A stretch of 64,000 nucleotides of DNA from Carboxylicivirga sp964602515 (GTDB taxonomy: Bacteria > Bacteroidota > Bacteroidia > Bacteroidales > Marinilabiliaceae). Positions 37,612 to 46,868 of this stretch are shown piece after piece. Location of the stretch: positions 1 to 64,000 of the forward strand of contig CAZRRJ010000003.1 of NCBI GenBank assembly GCA_964602515.1, written 5' to 3'. Made by a program: the position numbers and the translations under genes. The first letter of the stretch is position 1; each line of letters begins with the position of its first letter. The notes under the pieces were generated by a model, which saw only the letters and a list, made by a program, of their open reading frames with translations, searched no databases and had not been told where the DNA came from.

Positions 37612-38970
37612 ATGGTATTTTTTCAGTTGTTATTCTCTTTTTTCGGAATTTGCTTAACGGGCTTAATGTTATTAATGGTTTTTACCTCTCTGTATGAAAA
37701 AAGAAAACGTGCAGCCTTAAAGGCTTTATACATTACCCCTTTTTCCATACTTTTCGCTGCTCTTCCTTTTTATTTGCCAGTGCACTTTAACTGGTTAATT
37801 GTTATACTTACCATAGCCATCATAGCATTTATAATTTACGTGTTACTGCCCCGTTTTTTGTTTTCAAAGAAAGAGGAAGATACGGCCAAAGGAAATATAG
37901 ATGAGCGAACAATCATGTTTTCGAGAAAAGAGCTGAAGCCTGATACAGATCGTTTTAATCAATATTACACCGATCATCCAGAGCACAAAGAAACGGATGA
38001 TGCTTTCAGGGAACTACCCGGACTGCTTAGTCCTGAATCCACATTTTATAATCCCTTAGCTTACCAGGCTTCTGATGCTATTTTTAGATTGGTTGATGGC
38101 TTACATGCTTTTGTTGACGGAGAGGTTGGTCCTAAAGTACAAGATATTAACTCAAAGGATTATGCCGACTTTATTACTAAATGGACCTTAAAGTCGGGAG
38201 CTGTTACAGTAGGATTCACCCAAATGAAAGACTATCACTGGTATTCGGTTGGAGGCAGAGGTGAACGCTATGGAAAAGCCATTGATCAATCTCATAAAAC
38301 TGGCATTGCTTTTACTGTTGAAATGGATCAGGAAATGGTTGAGGCAGCACCTAAGAGTTCAATTATAATGGAGTCGGCAACACAATACCTGCAAGCTGGC
38401 ATTATAGCTACACAGTTGGCACAGTTTATTCGTAACATGGGCTTTGATGCACGGGCTCATATTGACGGAAACTATGGTGTTGTAGCACCTTTGGTGGCAC
38501 GCGATGCCAATTTGGGTGAAATTGGCCGGATGGGTTTACTGATGACTCCCGAACTAGGCCCGCGTGTACGTATTGGTATAGTAACGACTAACTTACCTCT
38601 TTCCATTAATAAACGTCAATACGACGATAGTTATAATGATTTTTGTAATAAATGCTTAAAGTGCGCTGTAAATTGTCCGGCATCAGCAATATCCAAAGAG
38701 GATAAAAAAGAAATTAATGCCGTCAGAAGATGGCAAATAAATTCTGAAAAATGTTTCAATTATTGGTGTACCGCCGGAACTGACTGTGGCCGTTGCATGA
38801 GTACCTGCCCTTATTCTCACCCTGATAACTTGCTTCATAATATGGTTCGCTGGTGTATCCGTAACTTTCCAAATTTCAGGTATTGGGCTGTTTTGATGGA
38901 TGATTTCTTTTATGGCAGAAAATCAACGCCTGCTAAAATTCCTGAATGGATAAGGATTAATGGGAAGTAA
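37612..38970 (+). CDS. membrane-anchored reductive-dehalogenase-like Fe-S protein
   Basis: 452 aa. Three N-terminal TM segments (about 3-25, 39-56 and 60-80) are followed by a soluble domain resembling the catalytic core of RdhA reductive dehalogenases and QueG-like corrinoid proteins. At the C-terminal end are two [4Fe-4S] sites: Cys345, 348, 351, 355 (FCNKCLKCAVNCP) and Cys381/386, 392, 395, 399 (DCGRCMSTCPYSHP). RdhA normally has a Tat signal and a separate RdhB anchor; here the anchor is built in and no Tat motif is present. Function (dehalogenation, or another cobalamin-dependent reduction) is inferred from fold only. Its last 14 bases overlap the convergent acetyltransferase gene. Confidence 0.8.
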   Translation: MVFFQLLFSFFGICLTGLMLLMVFTSLYEKRKRAALKALYITPFSILFAALPFYLPVHFNWLIVILTIAIIAFIIYVLLPRFLFSKKEEDTAKGNIDERTIMFSRKELKPDTDRFNQYYTDHPEHKETDDAFRELPGLLSPESTFYNPLAYQASDAIFRLVDGLHAFVDGEVGPKVQDINSKDYADFITKWTLKSGAVTVGFTQMKDYHWYSVGGRGERYGKAIDQSHKTGIAFTVEMDQEMVEAAPKSSIIMESATQYLQAGIIATQLAQFIRNMGFDARAHIDGNYGVVAPLVARDANLGEIGRMGLLMTPELGPRVRIGIVTTNLPLSINKRQYDDSYNDFCNKCLKCAVNCPASAISKEDKKEINAVRRWQINSEKCFNYWCTAGTDCGRCMSTCPYSHPDNLLHNMVRWCIRNFPNFRYWAVLMDDFFYGRKSTPAKIPEWIRINGK

Positions 38971-39514
38971 TAACACGTGTTTTTATTTTAACAGCCGGAT
39001 TGCCACGGTTTATTGTATAGGCATTAAGGTCGGTTGATGCCACGCTTTGAACCGATAGTACAGCATGACTTCCACATTTTACTCCTCCAGTGACAATACT
39101 TCTGGCTCCTAGCCACACACCTTCTTCCAAAACAACAGGTGCAATCATCAGGTCAAAGGTATCGGACTTGTAATTATGATTGCCAATAAGTATAAGCGCC
39201 TCCTGTGACAGGCAACAATGGTTACCAATCGTTACGCTATCGAGGTTATCTATCCAAACACGTTCGCCTACCCATACATAATTGCCAATTTCAAGCTTCC
39301 ATGGGTATTTAATATTAACTCCTGGCTTTATTACAACACCTTTACCTACTTTGGCACCAAATAAACGCAATAACCTGACTTTTATGCCGGAGAAAGGATT
39401 AAACGGGTTGATAAAGAATAAAACATTAACGAAAAACCAAACTGTTCGCCTTACAAAGCCTGCTCCTTCATTAAACCATGAATTATTGTATCTGGATAAA
39501 TCTGTTTGTGTCAT
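38957..39514 (-). CDS. WcaF-like hexapeptide-repeat acetyltransferase
   Basis: A 185-aa left-handed beta-helix acyltransferase. Seen: hexad repeats (VVIKPGVNIKYPWKLEIGNYVWVG; VTIGNHCCLSQEALILIGNHN; GVWLGARSIVTGGVKCGSHAVLS) and the family's C-terminal NRGNPAVKIKTR. Closest match in motif layout is the putative colanic acid acetyltransferase WcaF. It probably O-acetylates a surface polysaccharide sugar, but no polysaccharide genes are adjacent. It overlaps the convergent dehalogenase-like gene by 14 bases. Confidence 0.87.
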   Translation of the reverse strand: MTQTDLSRYNNSWFNEGAGFVRRTVWFFVNVLFFINPFNPFSGIKVRLLRLFGAKVGKGVVIKPGVNIKYPWKLEIGNYVWVGERVWIDNLDSVTIGNHCCLSQEALILIGNHNYKSDTFDLMIAPVVLEEGVWLGARSIVTGGVKCGSHAVLSVQSVASTDLNAYTINRGNPAVKIKTRVITSH

Positions 39515-39832
39515 TCTTTTTGCTTAATTCGATCTTTCTATTTTCATAAATTCAATCAACCTCTCTCCTTTTTTAGAGCCAAATATTATTTCTTGTGTGA
39601 TAAAGTAATTATTTACAAAATGACTCTACTCTTTTCTCAATACTTAATAATTGTTCAAAAGGGCTATCTGAATATCTAATTGTTATACTTTGCATATAAA
39701 TAAAGGGTATAATATTATAAAAGTAAATAAAATACTTAAGATACAGAAAGGGGCTCGGGAGTACCCTCTGCAATTTTTCGAAGTTTCAGGTTATTCTCAT
39801 TCCCCTAAGAAATAAGCTAACCCTGCTTCGGA
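39515..39832. other. intergenic region
   Basis: 318 bases, AT-rich, with no coding frame. Only the hairpin that ends the DUF819 gene (39813-39840) is recognisable. Confidence 0.5.
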
Positions 39833-39840
39833 TTAGCTTA
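39813..39840 (-). terminator. hairpin at the end of the DUF819 gene
   Basis: Minus-strand TAAGCTAATCC / GGGTTAGCTTA, 11 bp with one G-U and loop GAAGCA; it overlaps the stop codon. The following sequence is TTTCTT, so the T tract is weak. Confidence 0.5.
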
Positions 39841-40999
39841 AAGCCAGCGCTATACTTACACCTATAAATGTACCTATTACATAACCCAGTATACCAACTA
39901 AGATAGCTGGTGTAACCAACTTTTTTTGCCCCAGGGAAGCAGCCATTGGCGCAGCTACTGAGGGTCCCATAATATTGGCTGCTGAGGACACAATAACTTC
40001 GTAAACATTTAATTTAAAGAGGCGGGCCGACAACAGCAAAAACAGAAAGTGAAATACCATAATGATTAAGTAGAACAGTAATAGTGAAGGCCCTACTTTT
40101 AGTACCTCATAAATATTTGTTGAGGCACCTATAACAGCTAAAAATACATACATCATCCACAACCCAATGCTAAAGGATGTGTTTTCCAGGGGGCGTAATT
40201 TTGAAGGTATAATATTGGCTATAAGCAATGAAAGTAGTGTGATTATGAGTATACTCAGGTTTAAGGGTGTTTGGATCATATCCTGCAAGAATGGTGATAG
40301 CCATTTGCCAAAGGCAGCTATGGCAACAGCTAACAGTAAAGCTATGGCAATACGTTCCATTGTAATGGGTGTGGTCACTTCTCCATCTTTTTTACCAGGC
40401 TTTTCTTTCTTTTCTGCAGGCTTAACAAAAAAGCGGCCTAAAAATGTTAAGGCCGGCACAAGAAACAGGAATAAAACATACAGGTTGGCAACAAAATTAT
40501 CAACTGCAATAGTGGCTGAGTAATAGGGATTAGTGCTAAAATTTAAAGTTTCGCCAGTTGCAACAAAATTAATACTACCTCCCACCAGTGTTGCAGCAAT
40601 AACACCTGCGGTATTGCCGGCATCTTTACCTAAGTCAATTATAAAATACGCTATAAAACAACCAATTACCACCCCTATTGCTCCTATTACAAAAGCAATT
40701 AGCAACTTGCCACTTTCTTTAATTATTTTAATAATGTTTGAGCTGAATAATAATAATGGTATAGAGATGGGGATAAAATAATCAAAGACCATATCGTAAA
40801 CAGGTACCGATACACCTGTGCCTGATCCAACAGGAACAACACCCAACATAGCTAATACTGACATGGATATCATGGTAACCAAAATACCGGATATTTTACC
40901 GAACCATTTTTTATGCTCGGACCAAATACCAAATGCCGCAGCACCAACAACCATCATTAATACTAAAAAATGTTGGTCGGCTTGTATAAATGAGTTCAT
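39833..40999 (-). CDS. DUF819 family membrane protein
   Basis: A 388-aa integral membrane protein with about ten to eleven hydrophobic segments and the DUF819 (YjcL-like) layout: HFLVLMMVVGAAAFGIWSEHKKWFGKISG at the start, PLLLFSSNIIKIIKESGKLL, GVIAATLVGGSINFVATGE, and the C-terminal SSAANIMGPSVAAPMAASLGQKKLVTPAILVGILGY-type block. Thought to be a permease; substrate unknown. A Lys/Glu-rich cytoplasmic loop (KPAEKKEKPGKKDGE) sits mid-protein. The upstream MBL gene is 36 bases away on the same strand and may be co-transcribed. Confidence 0.85.
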   Translation of the reverse strand: MNSFIQADQHFLVLMMVVGAAAFGIWSEHKKWFGKISGILVTMISMSVLAMLGVVPVGSGTGVSVPVYDMVFDYFIPISIPLLLFSSNIIKIIKESGKLLIAFVIGAIGVVIGCFIAYFIIDLGKDAGNTAGVIAATLVGGSINFVATGETLNFSTNPYYSATIAVDNFVANLYVLFLFLVPALTFLGRFFVKPAEKKEKPGKKDGEVTTPITMERIAIALLLAVAIAAFGKWLSPFLQDMIQTPLNLSILIITLLSLLIANIIPSKLRPLENTSFSIGLWMMYVFLAVIGASTNIYEVLKVGPSLLLFYLIIMVFHFLFLLLSARLFKLNVYEVIVSSAANIMGPSVAAPMAASLGQKKLVTPAILVGILGYVIGTFIGVSIALALS

Positions 41000-41035
41000 C
41001 AGGTATAAAATTTATGGTGTTGGGTTATAAGTGGA

Positions 41036-41821
41036 TTATAAGTCTAATACGAATTGTTTTGCTCCTGTTTCTACAATTTCAGAAGGTGCATAGCGTGATG
41101 TGGGTAATATCCGGTATTTATTTCCCAGGTGTTCAAAGGCTTTCATAGCAATATCCACACGGTTGTTATCTGCTGAAATATGAGATAAGAAAATAGTTTT
41201 AAGCCGATCGCTACCTGATGTTTCAACCAGTTCAACTGCCTGGCGATTGCTGAGATGCCCTTTTCCTGACTTTACGCGTTGTTTCAAATGGTACGGATAA
41301 GGCCCTTCATCCAGAAGACACTCATCGTAATTACTTTCTAAAAATACGATGTGACAGGCATTTAAATGCTTTCTAACCTTATTACATGCCTCGCCAATAT
41401 CTGTCATTACGCCAATACTTTGTTCTTCAACTTCTATTCTAAAGCTACACGGATCAACAGCGTCATGCTTTTTAGCAAAAGTATGTACTTTAATTTCGCC
41501 TACTTTAATAACATCACCAGCTTTAAACACGTGTGTCGTTTCCGGATGATAATTTTTGTGTGCTTTTTGTAAGGTCTCCTGCGTCAGGTAAGCATCAATA
41601 CCATGCAAATCGGCTAATACCCTAAGGCCTTTTATATGATCGGCATGTTCATGAGAGATAAAAACAGCTTTAACCTTCGTCATATCCAGCTTCATTTCTT
41701 TCATCCGTTTCATCACCTGGCGACGCGATATCCCGGCATCTACCAACACGGCTTCCTTTTCTGTCCCCACATAATAGCAATTCCCATTACTACCTGAAGC
41801 TAATGCACATACTTTTATCAT
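41036..41821 (-). CDS. YycJ/WalJ-like metallo-beta-lactamase-fold protein
   Basis: A 261-aa cytoplasmic MBL-fold hydrolase. Seen: CALASGSNGNCYYVGT, VDAGISRRQVMKRM, metal motif SHEHADHIKGL (HxHxDH), later His and Asp ligands (GVMTDIGEACN; HIVFLESNYDECLL) and GKGHLSNRQAVELVE. This matches the YycJ family (exonuclease-like, linked in Gram-positives to WalRK). In Bacteroidota it is a stand-alone housekeeping gene of uncertain function. Confidence 0.88.
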   Translation of the reverse strand: MIKVCALASGSNGNCYYVGTEKEAVLVDAGISRRQVMKRMKEMKLDMTKVKAVFISHEHADHIKGLRVLADLHGIDAYLTQETLQKAHKNYHPETTHVFKAGDVIKVGEIKVHTFAKKHDAVDPCSFRIEVEEQSIGVMTDIGEACNKVRKHLNACHIVFLESNYDECLLDEGPYPYHLKQRVKSGKGHLSNRQAVELVETSGSDRLKTIFLSHISADNNRVDIAMKAFEHLGNKYRILPTSRYAPSEIVETGAKQFVLDL

Positions 41822-41908
41822 TCTTTTTTAAACTTTTAGCTATAGTTAACTGATCTTTAGCTGTTTTAAAATTTTATATTGAACTGGTTATTCCCACTCT
41901 GTTACGTT

Positions 41909-42565
41909 CTAAATATAAAAACGCTCTAACTCCTTACCTTCTGCGTATTTCTCCAACAATACTTTTGCTTCATCCAAAGCTTTTTCAATTGGTTCTTTAC
42001 CTTCAAAACCAATTATTATCATTAAAAATTGTTGCGTTTCATTTGTAACCATGGTTCGTACAGAATCACTGGTAGGGTTACCAAAAGCACCTAAAGCATC
42101 CCTGAAAACAGGCAACTTTTCAATGTTTACATCACCACGGCCAATACCCTTATAAGGTTCATTCTCCTCTCCTATACCCAATACTACATTACCTTCTATA
42201 GCGTTGTAATTATACCCACAAATGGAAAAACCTGTTCTTACCGAGATGAGGTTGAGAATATCGACTACATTATTAATGTGGTACAAGCCCTTTCTATTAG
42301 CTACACGACGCAATAGGGCTTCGGCTGCCGGGCGATAACGATTTGGGTCTTTACCTAAAGTGCGATAAGCATTTTTGTTGGCTTTTACCGTAGCCATCTC
42401 CCTAATAGTTTCAGGTGTATGCGTCTTTTCCAGTTTAGCCACTTCCTCTTCAAGCAAGCTTAATAATGCCTTATCCGGCTCATTAACTTTAACGTCTGCA
42501 ACAAACCCTCCTAAAAATAAGTGAGGTAGCCTGGCTTTTAAGGCTTTATCAATTGTAATGGTCAT
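41909..42565 (-). CDS. stand-alone B3/B4 (tRNA-editing-type) domain protein
   Basis: A cytoplasmic protein of about 218 aa with the B3/B4 fold of the PheT beta subunit: an N-terminal helix region, KNAYRTLGKDPNRYRPAAEALLRRV, NVVDILNLISVRTGFSICGYN and VFRDALGAFGNPTSDSVRTMV. Free-standing B3/B4 proteins are widely distributed and suspected to edit mischarged tRNA or bind aminoacyl compounds; not proven. The frame is open from 42643 but the first 26 residues are unlike the family, so MTITIDKALKARLPHLFLGGF at 42565 is chosen. Confidence 0.85.
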   Translation of the reverse strand: MTITIDKALKARLPHLFLGGFVADVKVNEPDKALLSLLEEEVAKLEKTHTPETIREMATVKANKNAYRTLGKDPNRYRPAAEALLRRVANRKGLYHINNVVDILNLISVRTGFSICGYNYNAIEGNVVLGIGEENEPYKGIGRGDVNIEKLPVFRDALGAFGNPTSDSVRTMVTNETQQFLMIIIGFEGKEPIEKALDEAKVLLEKYAEGKELERFYI

Positions 42566-43055
42566 AAACGAATAATGAAGGTGCAAAATAAATAAAAATA
42601 TGTGGGCCGGAAAGCCGGAACACCGGGAAAAAACACAATTCAAATAAAATCACTTCATTGTAATTTCTTATATACACTCTCACTTCCCATATACTTACAA
42701 GGTACTCCTTATAACAATACATTTCGTACTACTTATCTGATTATCTCAATTAAAAAACACGTGCTTATTCTTATCCATTTATAGCTATCTTTTAGGGCAT
42801 GTGTCAAATTTATATGCTTAACTCTTTATGATCTGTAATTGATTATCAAATTTTACATTAAGATATAAAAGCACAGAGTTATTTTAATTTCAGACTCTAT
42901 ACACCTCTTTTTATTGTAAATATGTGATAGTAAATTGTAAATTCACACCAAATTAACCCTCTGTGTATTAAAAAGCATATTCAAATCTGTAATCAACCTT
43001 CTCAAAACATACAATATCACACTTAATTTTCTTTAATTATTAATGGTAGGGTAAA
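42566..43055. other. intergenic region upstream of the ECF sigma gene
   Basis: 490 bases, strongly AT-rich, no coding frame. A weak interrupted palindrome (GTGA...TCAC) lies at about 42924-42946, ahead of the sigma gene. It could be an operator, but the symmetry is poor. Confidence 0.4.
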
Positions 43056-43589
43056 ATGCTTTTTAAACGGTTTATTTCATATAACAGTAATAGCATGCTT
43101 GACAAAAGGATATTTAAAAGGGTATTCGATCAATATTTTGATAATATACGAAGCTACATTTTTTACAAATGCGGAGATACAGAATTAGCTTCAGATATTG
43201 CTCAGGATATTTTTTTAACTGTTTGGGAAAAACGACATACTTTGAACTTGGCAAATATCAAAGCACTTTTATACAAGATGGCTAACGATATGTTTATTAC
43301 GGCTTGTCGAAAGCAAAATTCACACATTAATTTTTCAAAACATATGACTAGCGATGATGAACCACTTACGCCTGATGAAGCCATGCATTACGAAAATCTC
43401 AAAGACAGTTATGAATTTGCCTTAAATGAAATTACAGCAAAGCAACGGGAAGTATTTTTAATGAACAGAAACGATGGTTTAAAATATCACGAAATAGCCT
43501 CACGGCTTGATCTTAGTGTAAAAACAGTTGAAAAACATATGTCTGGGGCTTTAAAGCATCTTAAACAAAAACTTCTTTTAAGCGATTAG
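43056..43589 (+). CDS. ECF sigma factor (FecI-like)
   Basis: A 177-aa sigma-70-family ECF factor. Region 2 is at about 20-90 (VFDQYFDNIRSYIFYKCGD; ASDIAQDIFLTVWEKR) and region 4 at about 120-172 (ALNEITAKQREVFLMNRNDGLKYHEIASRLDLSVKTVEKHMSGALKHLKQKL). Met14 (43095) is an alternative start. The FecR-like gene starts 2 bases after its stop, followed by a TonB receptor, so this is the regulator of a cell-surface signalling cassette. Confidence 0.94.
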   Translation: MLFKRFISYNSNSMLDKRIFKRVFDQYFDNIRSYIFYKCGDTELASDIAQDIFLTVWEKRHTLNLANIKALLYKMANDMFITACRKQNSHINFSKHMTSDDEPLTPDEAMHYENLKDSYEFALNEITAKQREVFLMNRNDGLKYHEIASRLDLSVKTVEKHMSGALKHLKQKLLLSD

Positions 43590-43591
43590 TT

Positions 43592-44368
43592 ATGAAAACA
43601 AAAAATATACGAATTACGCCAAAATGGGGAAAAAGTAAAGATGAGTTTTGGGCAGATACCTTCAAACAGGTTACTGAAGTAGCAAACTCAAAGAAGTCTG
43701 TCAAAATGTACCCCCTAATGTATTATGCTGCTATTCTGATTTTAGCAATCGGCTTACCTCTTACTGCATACCTTTTCACCAAAACAATAGAGGTATGTAA
43801 AGGCGAACACCAGGTCGTTATGCTACCCGACAACAGCAAAGTTGTTTTAAATGCTGAGAGTAAACTAAGCTACAAGCCTTTTTGGTGGTATATATCACGG
43901 GAAACCTATCTTCAGGGGGAAGGGTATTTTAAAGTTAGCCCGGGGAGTACCTTCACCGTATTTTCAGGTCAAAAATCTGTTGAAGTACTCGGTACCAGTT
44001 TTAATATCTATTCGCGTGACCTTAAGTACAGTGTAACCTGTTTATCAGGCCAGGTACAAGTACAGGCACTAAATCAATCTATGCTATTATTGCCCCACAT
44101 GAATGTAGAAGTGCATAATACCAAGTTGAAAGTTAATAATAAGATCAATACTTTAAATATAATAAGCTGGACACAAAACCGTTTTTCATTTGTGAATGTG
44201 CCTCTGACAGAAGTCGTGGCAGAAGTAGAGCGACAATACAATATTGAAGTGAGCACTTATTCACCTTTGAATCATCAATATACCGGAAGCTTTTCGAAAA
44301 ATAAGACCCCTGTGGAAGTATTGGAAATAATAGGTAAACCGTTTGGAATACAATTTAAGATTAAGTAA
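43592..44368 (+). CDS. FecR-like anti-sigma factor
   Basis: A 258-aa inner-membrane anti-sigma regulator: cytoplasmic N-terminus of about 42 residues, one TM (about 43-64), and a periplasmic FecR domain (VVMLPDNSKVVLNAESKLSY; YLQGEGYFKVSPGSTFTVF; VEVLGTSFNIYSRD; LSGQVQVQAL) ending in a DUF4974-like part (RFSFVNVPLTEVVAEVERQYN; YTGSFSKNKTPVEVLEII). It holds the upstream sigma factor until the receptor's signalling domain is engaged. The next gene begins with no gap after its stop. Confidence 0.93.
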   Translation: MKTKNIRITPKWGKSKDEFWADTFKQVTEVANSKKSVKMYPLMYYAAILILAIGLPLTAYLFTKTIEVCKGEHQVVMLPDNSKVVLNAESKLSYKPFWWYISRETYLQGEGYFKVSPGSTFTVFSGQKSVEVLGTSFNIYSRDLKYSVTCLSGQVQVQALNQSMLLLPHMNVEVHNTKLKVNNKINTLNIISWTQNRFSFVNVPLTEVVAEVERQYNIEVSTYSPLNHQYTGSFSKNKTPVEVLEIIGKPFGIQFKIK

Positions 44369-46792
44369 TTGAGAAGATCTGTTTTTGTTCTTTGTATGCT
44401 ATTGATGCATACAGGTTTAGTATGGACACAATCCTTGCGACTGGTGGTTTCTAGCCAACCACTAAATGTGGTGTTGAACACTCTAAACCTGGAAATATCA
44501 TACAACAGCAAAGCTCTTTCGGCATATACCGTTAATGTGGCACACACGTTTAATAGTCCCGTTGATGCACTGTACTTTTTACTTAAAGACAAACCCTTTA
44601 AAATTGAAAAAATGGGGGATGTTTTTATCATTTTACCTCTGCCTGAGGCGAAAATACCCAATGCACCTCCTTCCCCCCAAACAGATAAAAAAGTACCGTT
44701 TTTAAAAGCTTTTCTGTATGATAAACATTCGGGTGAACCCTTACCTTATGCTCATATACGATTTCGGGAAGGTATCACCAATTCCAACGAAGAAGGCTAT
44801 TTTTCCTTTGTCTGCTCCAATGATACTTTATTTCACATTCAAATATCTTATTTAGGTTATAATGAGTTGGATACTATTGTTTATCCGGGAAAACATATGC
44901 TTTACTTAAAATCTGCTTACCAGGAATTAAACGAAGTTTTTGTACAACCATCACCAACAAGTATGCTTATACAATCGGGCAAAATAGCAGGAGAAATACG
45001 AAGCAATCACCAAGCTACTCGATACCTGCCGGGAAACCCAGATAACTCAGTATTTGCAACCCTGCGGATGATGCCCGGCGTAAGAGCATCGGGCGAACCA
45101 TCGGCAGATATTATTGCCTGGGGTAGTCAGATTGGCGAGAGTCAACTTGTATTTGACGGATATACGCTTTTTGGCATGAAAAACTTTAACGACCACATTA
45201 GTTCTGTTAACCCCTTTCTTGTTAAAGATATTCGCCTAATGAAAGGCGCATTTGATGTATCACAAAATAGCCGCATCGGAGCTATTGCTGAAATAATAGG
45301 CAATATGGGTAATACTGCTTCACCTGAAGTGAAATTGAACTTGAGTAATTACACCGGAAATATTTTTACTTCTGTGCCTATTCAGAAAAAATCGACTTTA
45401 TCCATAGCCTATCGACAAACCTATTACACTTTGTATGATGATAAGCAATATACTACTACCGAAGATGGAACGAAATTTAATGCTGATGTAGTTTATATCA
45501 AACCTCACTATTCATTTAAAGATATTAATGTACGCTATATAGGGCAAACATCTGGTAACGACCACTATTACATAAGTTTGTATGGTGCCGATGATCGTTT
45601 TCGATTTTTAGTTGAGCAAAACAACTCCCATGACTTTGATGCCAGTGAAAAAAACATGCAATATGCCAGTGCAGCAGGCTACAAGTACCGGTGGAATAAT
45701 GGTGCTACTGCTCAAGTAACTGTATCGTTCTCGCGGTTTAATTCAGGTATTGACAACCTTACGACCCTGGAAACCGGACAATGGCAGCTTAATCATACCA
45801 GTAATGCCATACAGGAAGCATCAGTCAGGATGAGGGGCGAATTTAATTTGGGAAAAAAGCTAAAGACAGAGGTTGGAACAGGGTGGCAACAATATTACTC
45901 TGGGATAAATCAACAAATAAATACACTCAATAAACCGGGTGTATTTGTAAACAATAAAATCATGCTGGGTAAGCTAAATCTCCATGCAGGCCTCCGGGCA
46001 GACTTTCCTATACATATGTCTCCTGCCATACAACCCCGCTTATCAGTGCAGTTTCGTGCCTCCAATGAATGGACACTGACTGCTTCCAAAGGTTTATACG
46101 CCCAATATATCAGCCGTACTCCCAACCTTAATGCAGGCCATATGCAAATGCTTTGGAATCTTAATGACAGTATTGCTTTAAAAGCTTCGCACATCACATC
46201 TGGTATTGCCTACAGCAAGAATGGATACCTTCTTAGTGCTGAAGGTTATTACAAGCAAATAAGGAATCAGCATTATTTTTTAGACAATACAATTTTCACA
46301 TCAGACAACTCTGTGTATGGCTATGATATTTTTGTAAAGAAAGTATTTAATGAGCATAACCTTTTTGCTTCCTGGTCACTTGTAAATATTAGAATGCCTG
46401 TTCCGGAAACCGGGCAAGAACTAAAAGCCGGAGGTATTGGTACTTTAAAACCGTTTTTCATATCCTTTTCTTATGTGTTTGGTACAGGATTTTCGAGTAT
46501 TTCTAATGGCGGACATATGCACAGGCAAAATAACAACAATAACAAACAATACCAACACACAGAAATGCATGGCAGCCCTGGTAAGAAGAATTACAATCGA
46601 CTTGACCTGTCACTAACCTACCACCTACAAAAATCCAAATACCGGATACAAACTGGTATTTCTCTTATTAATGTTATGAACAGCCAAAATGTAAAGTACA
46701 ATTACCGTTTGTTGGATACCAATAATATTACAAATATCTACACTAAGGCAACTCCATTCACCCCCATGCTGTTTTTTGAATTATTTTTTTGA
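44369..46792 (+). CDS. TonB-dependent receptor with STN signalling domain
   Basis: An 807-aa outer-membrane receptor. It starts with TTG immediately after the FecR stop (gap zero), which keeps a good signal peptide (MRRSVFVLCMLLMHTGLVWTQ); the next ATG would cut it. Order: STN domain (about 22-92), carboxypeptidase-regulatory beta-sandwich (about 111-188), plug (about 215-310), then beta-barrel ending ELFF. An unusual His/Asn-rich segment at 714-740 (His716, 718, 730, 734, with five consecutive Asn) is likely an extracellular loop. With sigma/anti-sigma upstream and a His-rich lipoprotein downstream, metal or metal-chelate import is inferred; it is much shorter than SusC proteins. Confidence 0.9.
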   Translation: MRRSVFVLCMLLMHTGLVWTQSLRLVVSSQPLNVVLNTLNLEISYNSKALSAYTVNVAHTFNSPVDALYFLLKDKPFKIEKMGDVFIILPLPEAKIPNAPPSPQTDKKVPFLKAFLYDKHSGEPLPYAHIRFREGITNSNEEGYFSFVCSNDTLFHIQISYLGYNELDTIVYPGKHMLYLKSAYQELNEVFVQPSPTSMLIQSGKIAGEIRSNHQATRYLPGNPDNSVFATLRMMPGVRASGEPSADIIAWGSQIGESQLVFDGYTLFGMKNFNDHISSVNPFLVKDIRLMKGAFDVSQNSRIGAIAEIIGNMGNTASPEVKLNLSNYTGNIFTSVPIQKKSTLSIAYRQTYYTLYDDKQYTTTEDGTKFNADVVYIKPHYSFKDINVRYIGQTSGNDHYYISLYGADDRFRFLVEQNNSHDFDASEKNMQYASAAGYKYRWNNGATAQVTVSFSRFNSGIDNLTTLETGQWQLNHTSNAIQEASVRMRGEFNLGKKLKTEVGTGWQQYYSGINQQINTLNKPGVFVNNKIMLGKLNLHAGLRADFPIHMSPAIQPRLSVQFRASNEWTLTASKGLYAQYISRTPNLNAGHMQMLWNLNDSIALKASHITSGIAYSKNGYLLSAEGYYKQIRNQHYFLDNTIFTSDNSVYGYDIFVKKVFNEHNLFASWSLVNIRMPVPETGQELKAGGIGTLKPFFISFSYVFGTGFSSISNGGHMHRQNNNNNKQYQHTEMHGSPGKKNYNRLDLSLTYHLQKSKYRIQTGISLINVMNSQNVKYNYRLLDTNNITNIYTKATPFTPMLFFELFF

Positions 46793-46868
46793 TATTAAGG
46801 GTAGGGCATTTTCGAACTTATACGGTATATATGTAAAGAATAAAATACACTTATAAATTAAAGAAGTT

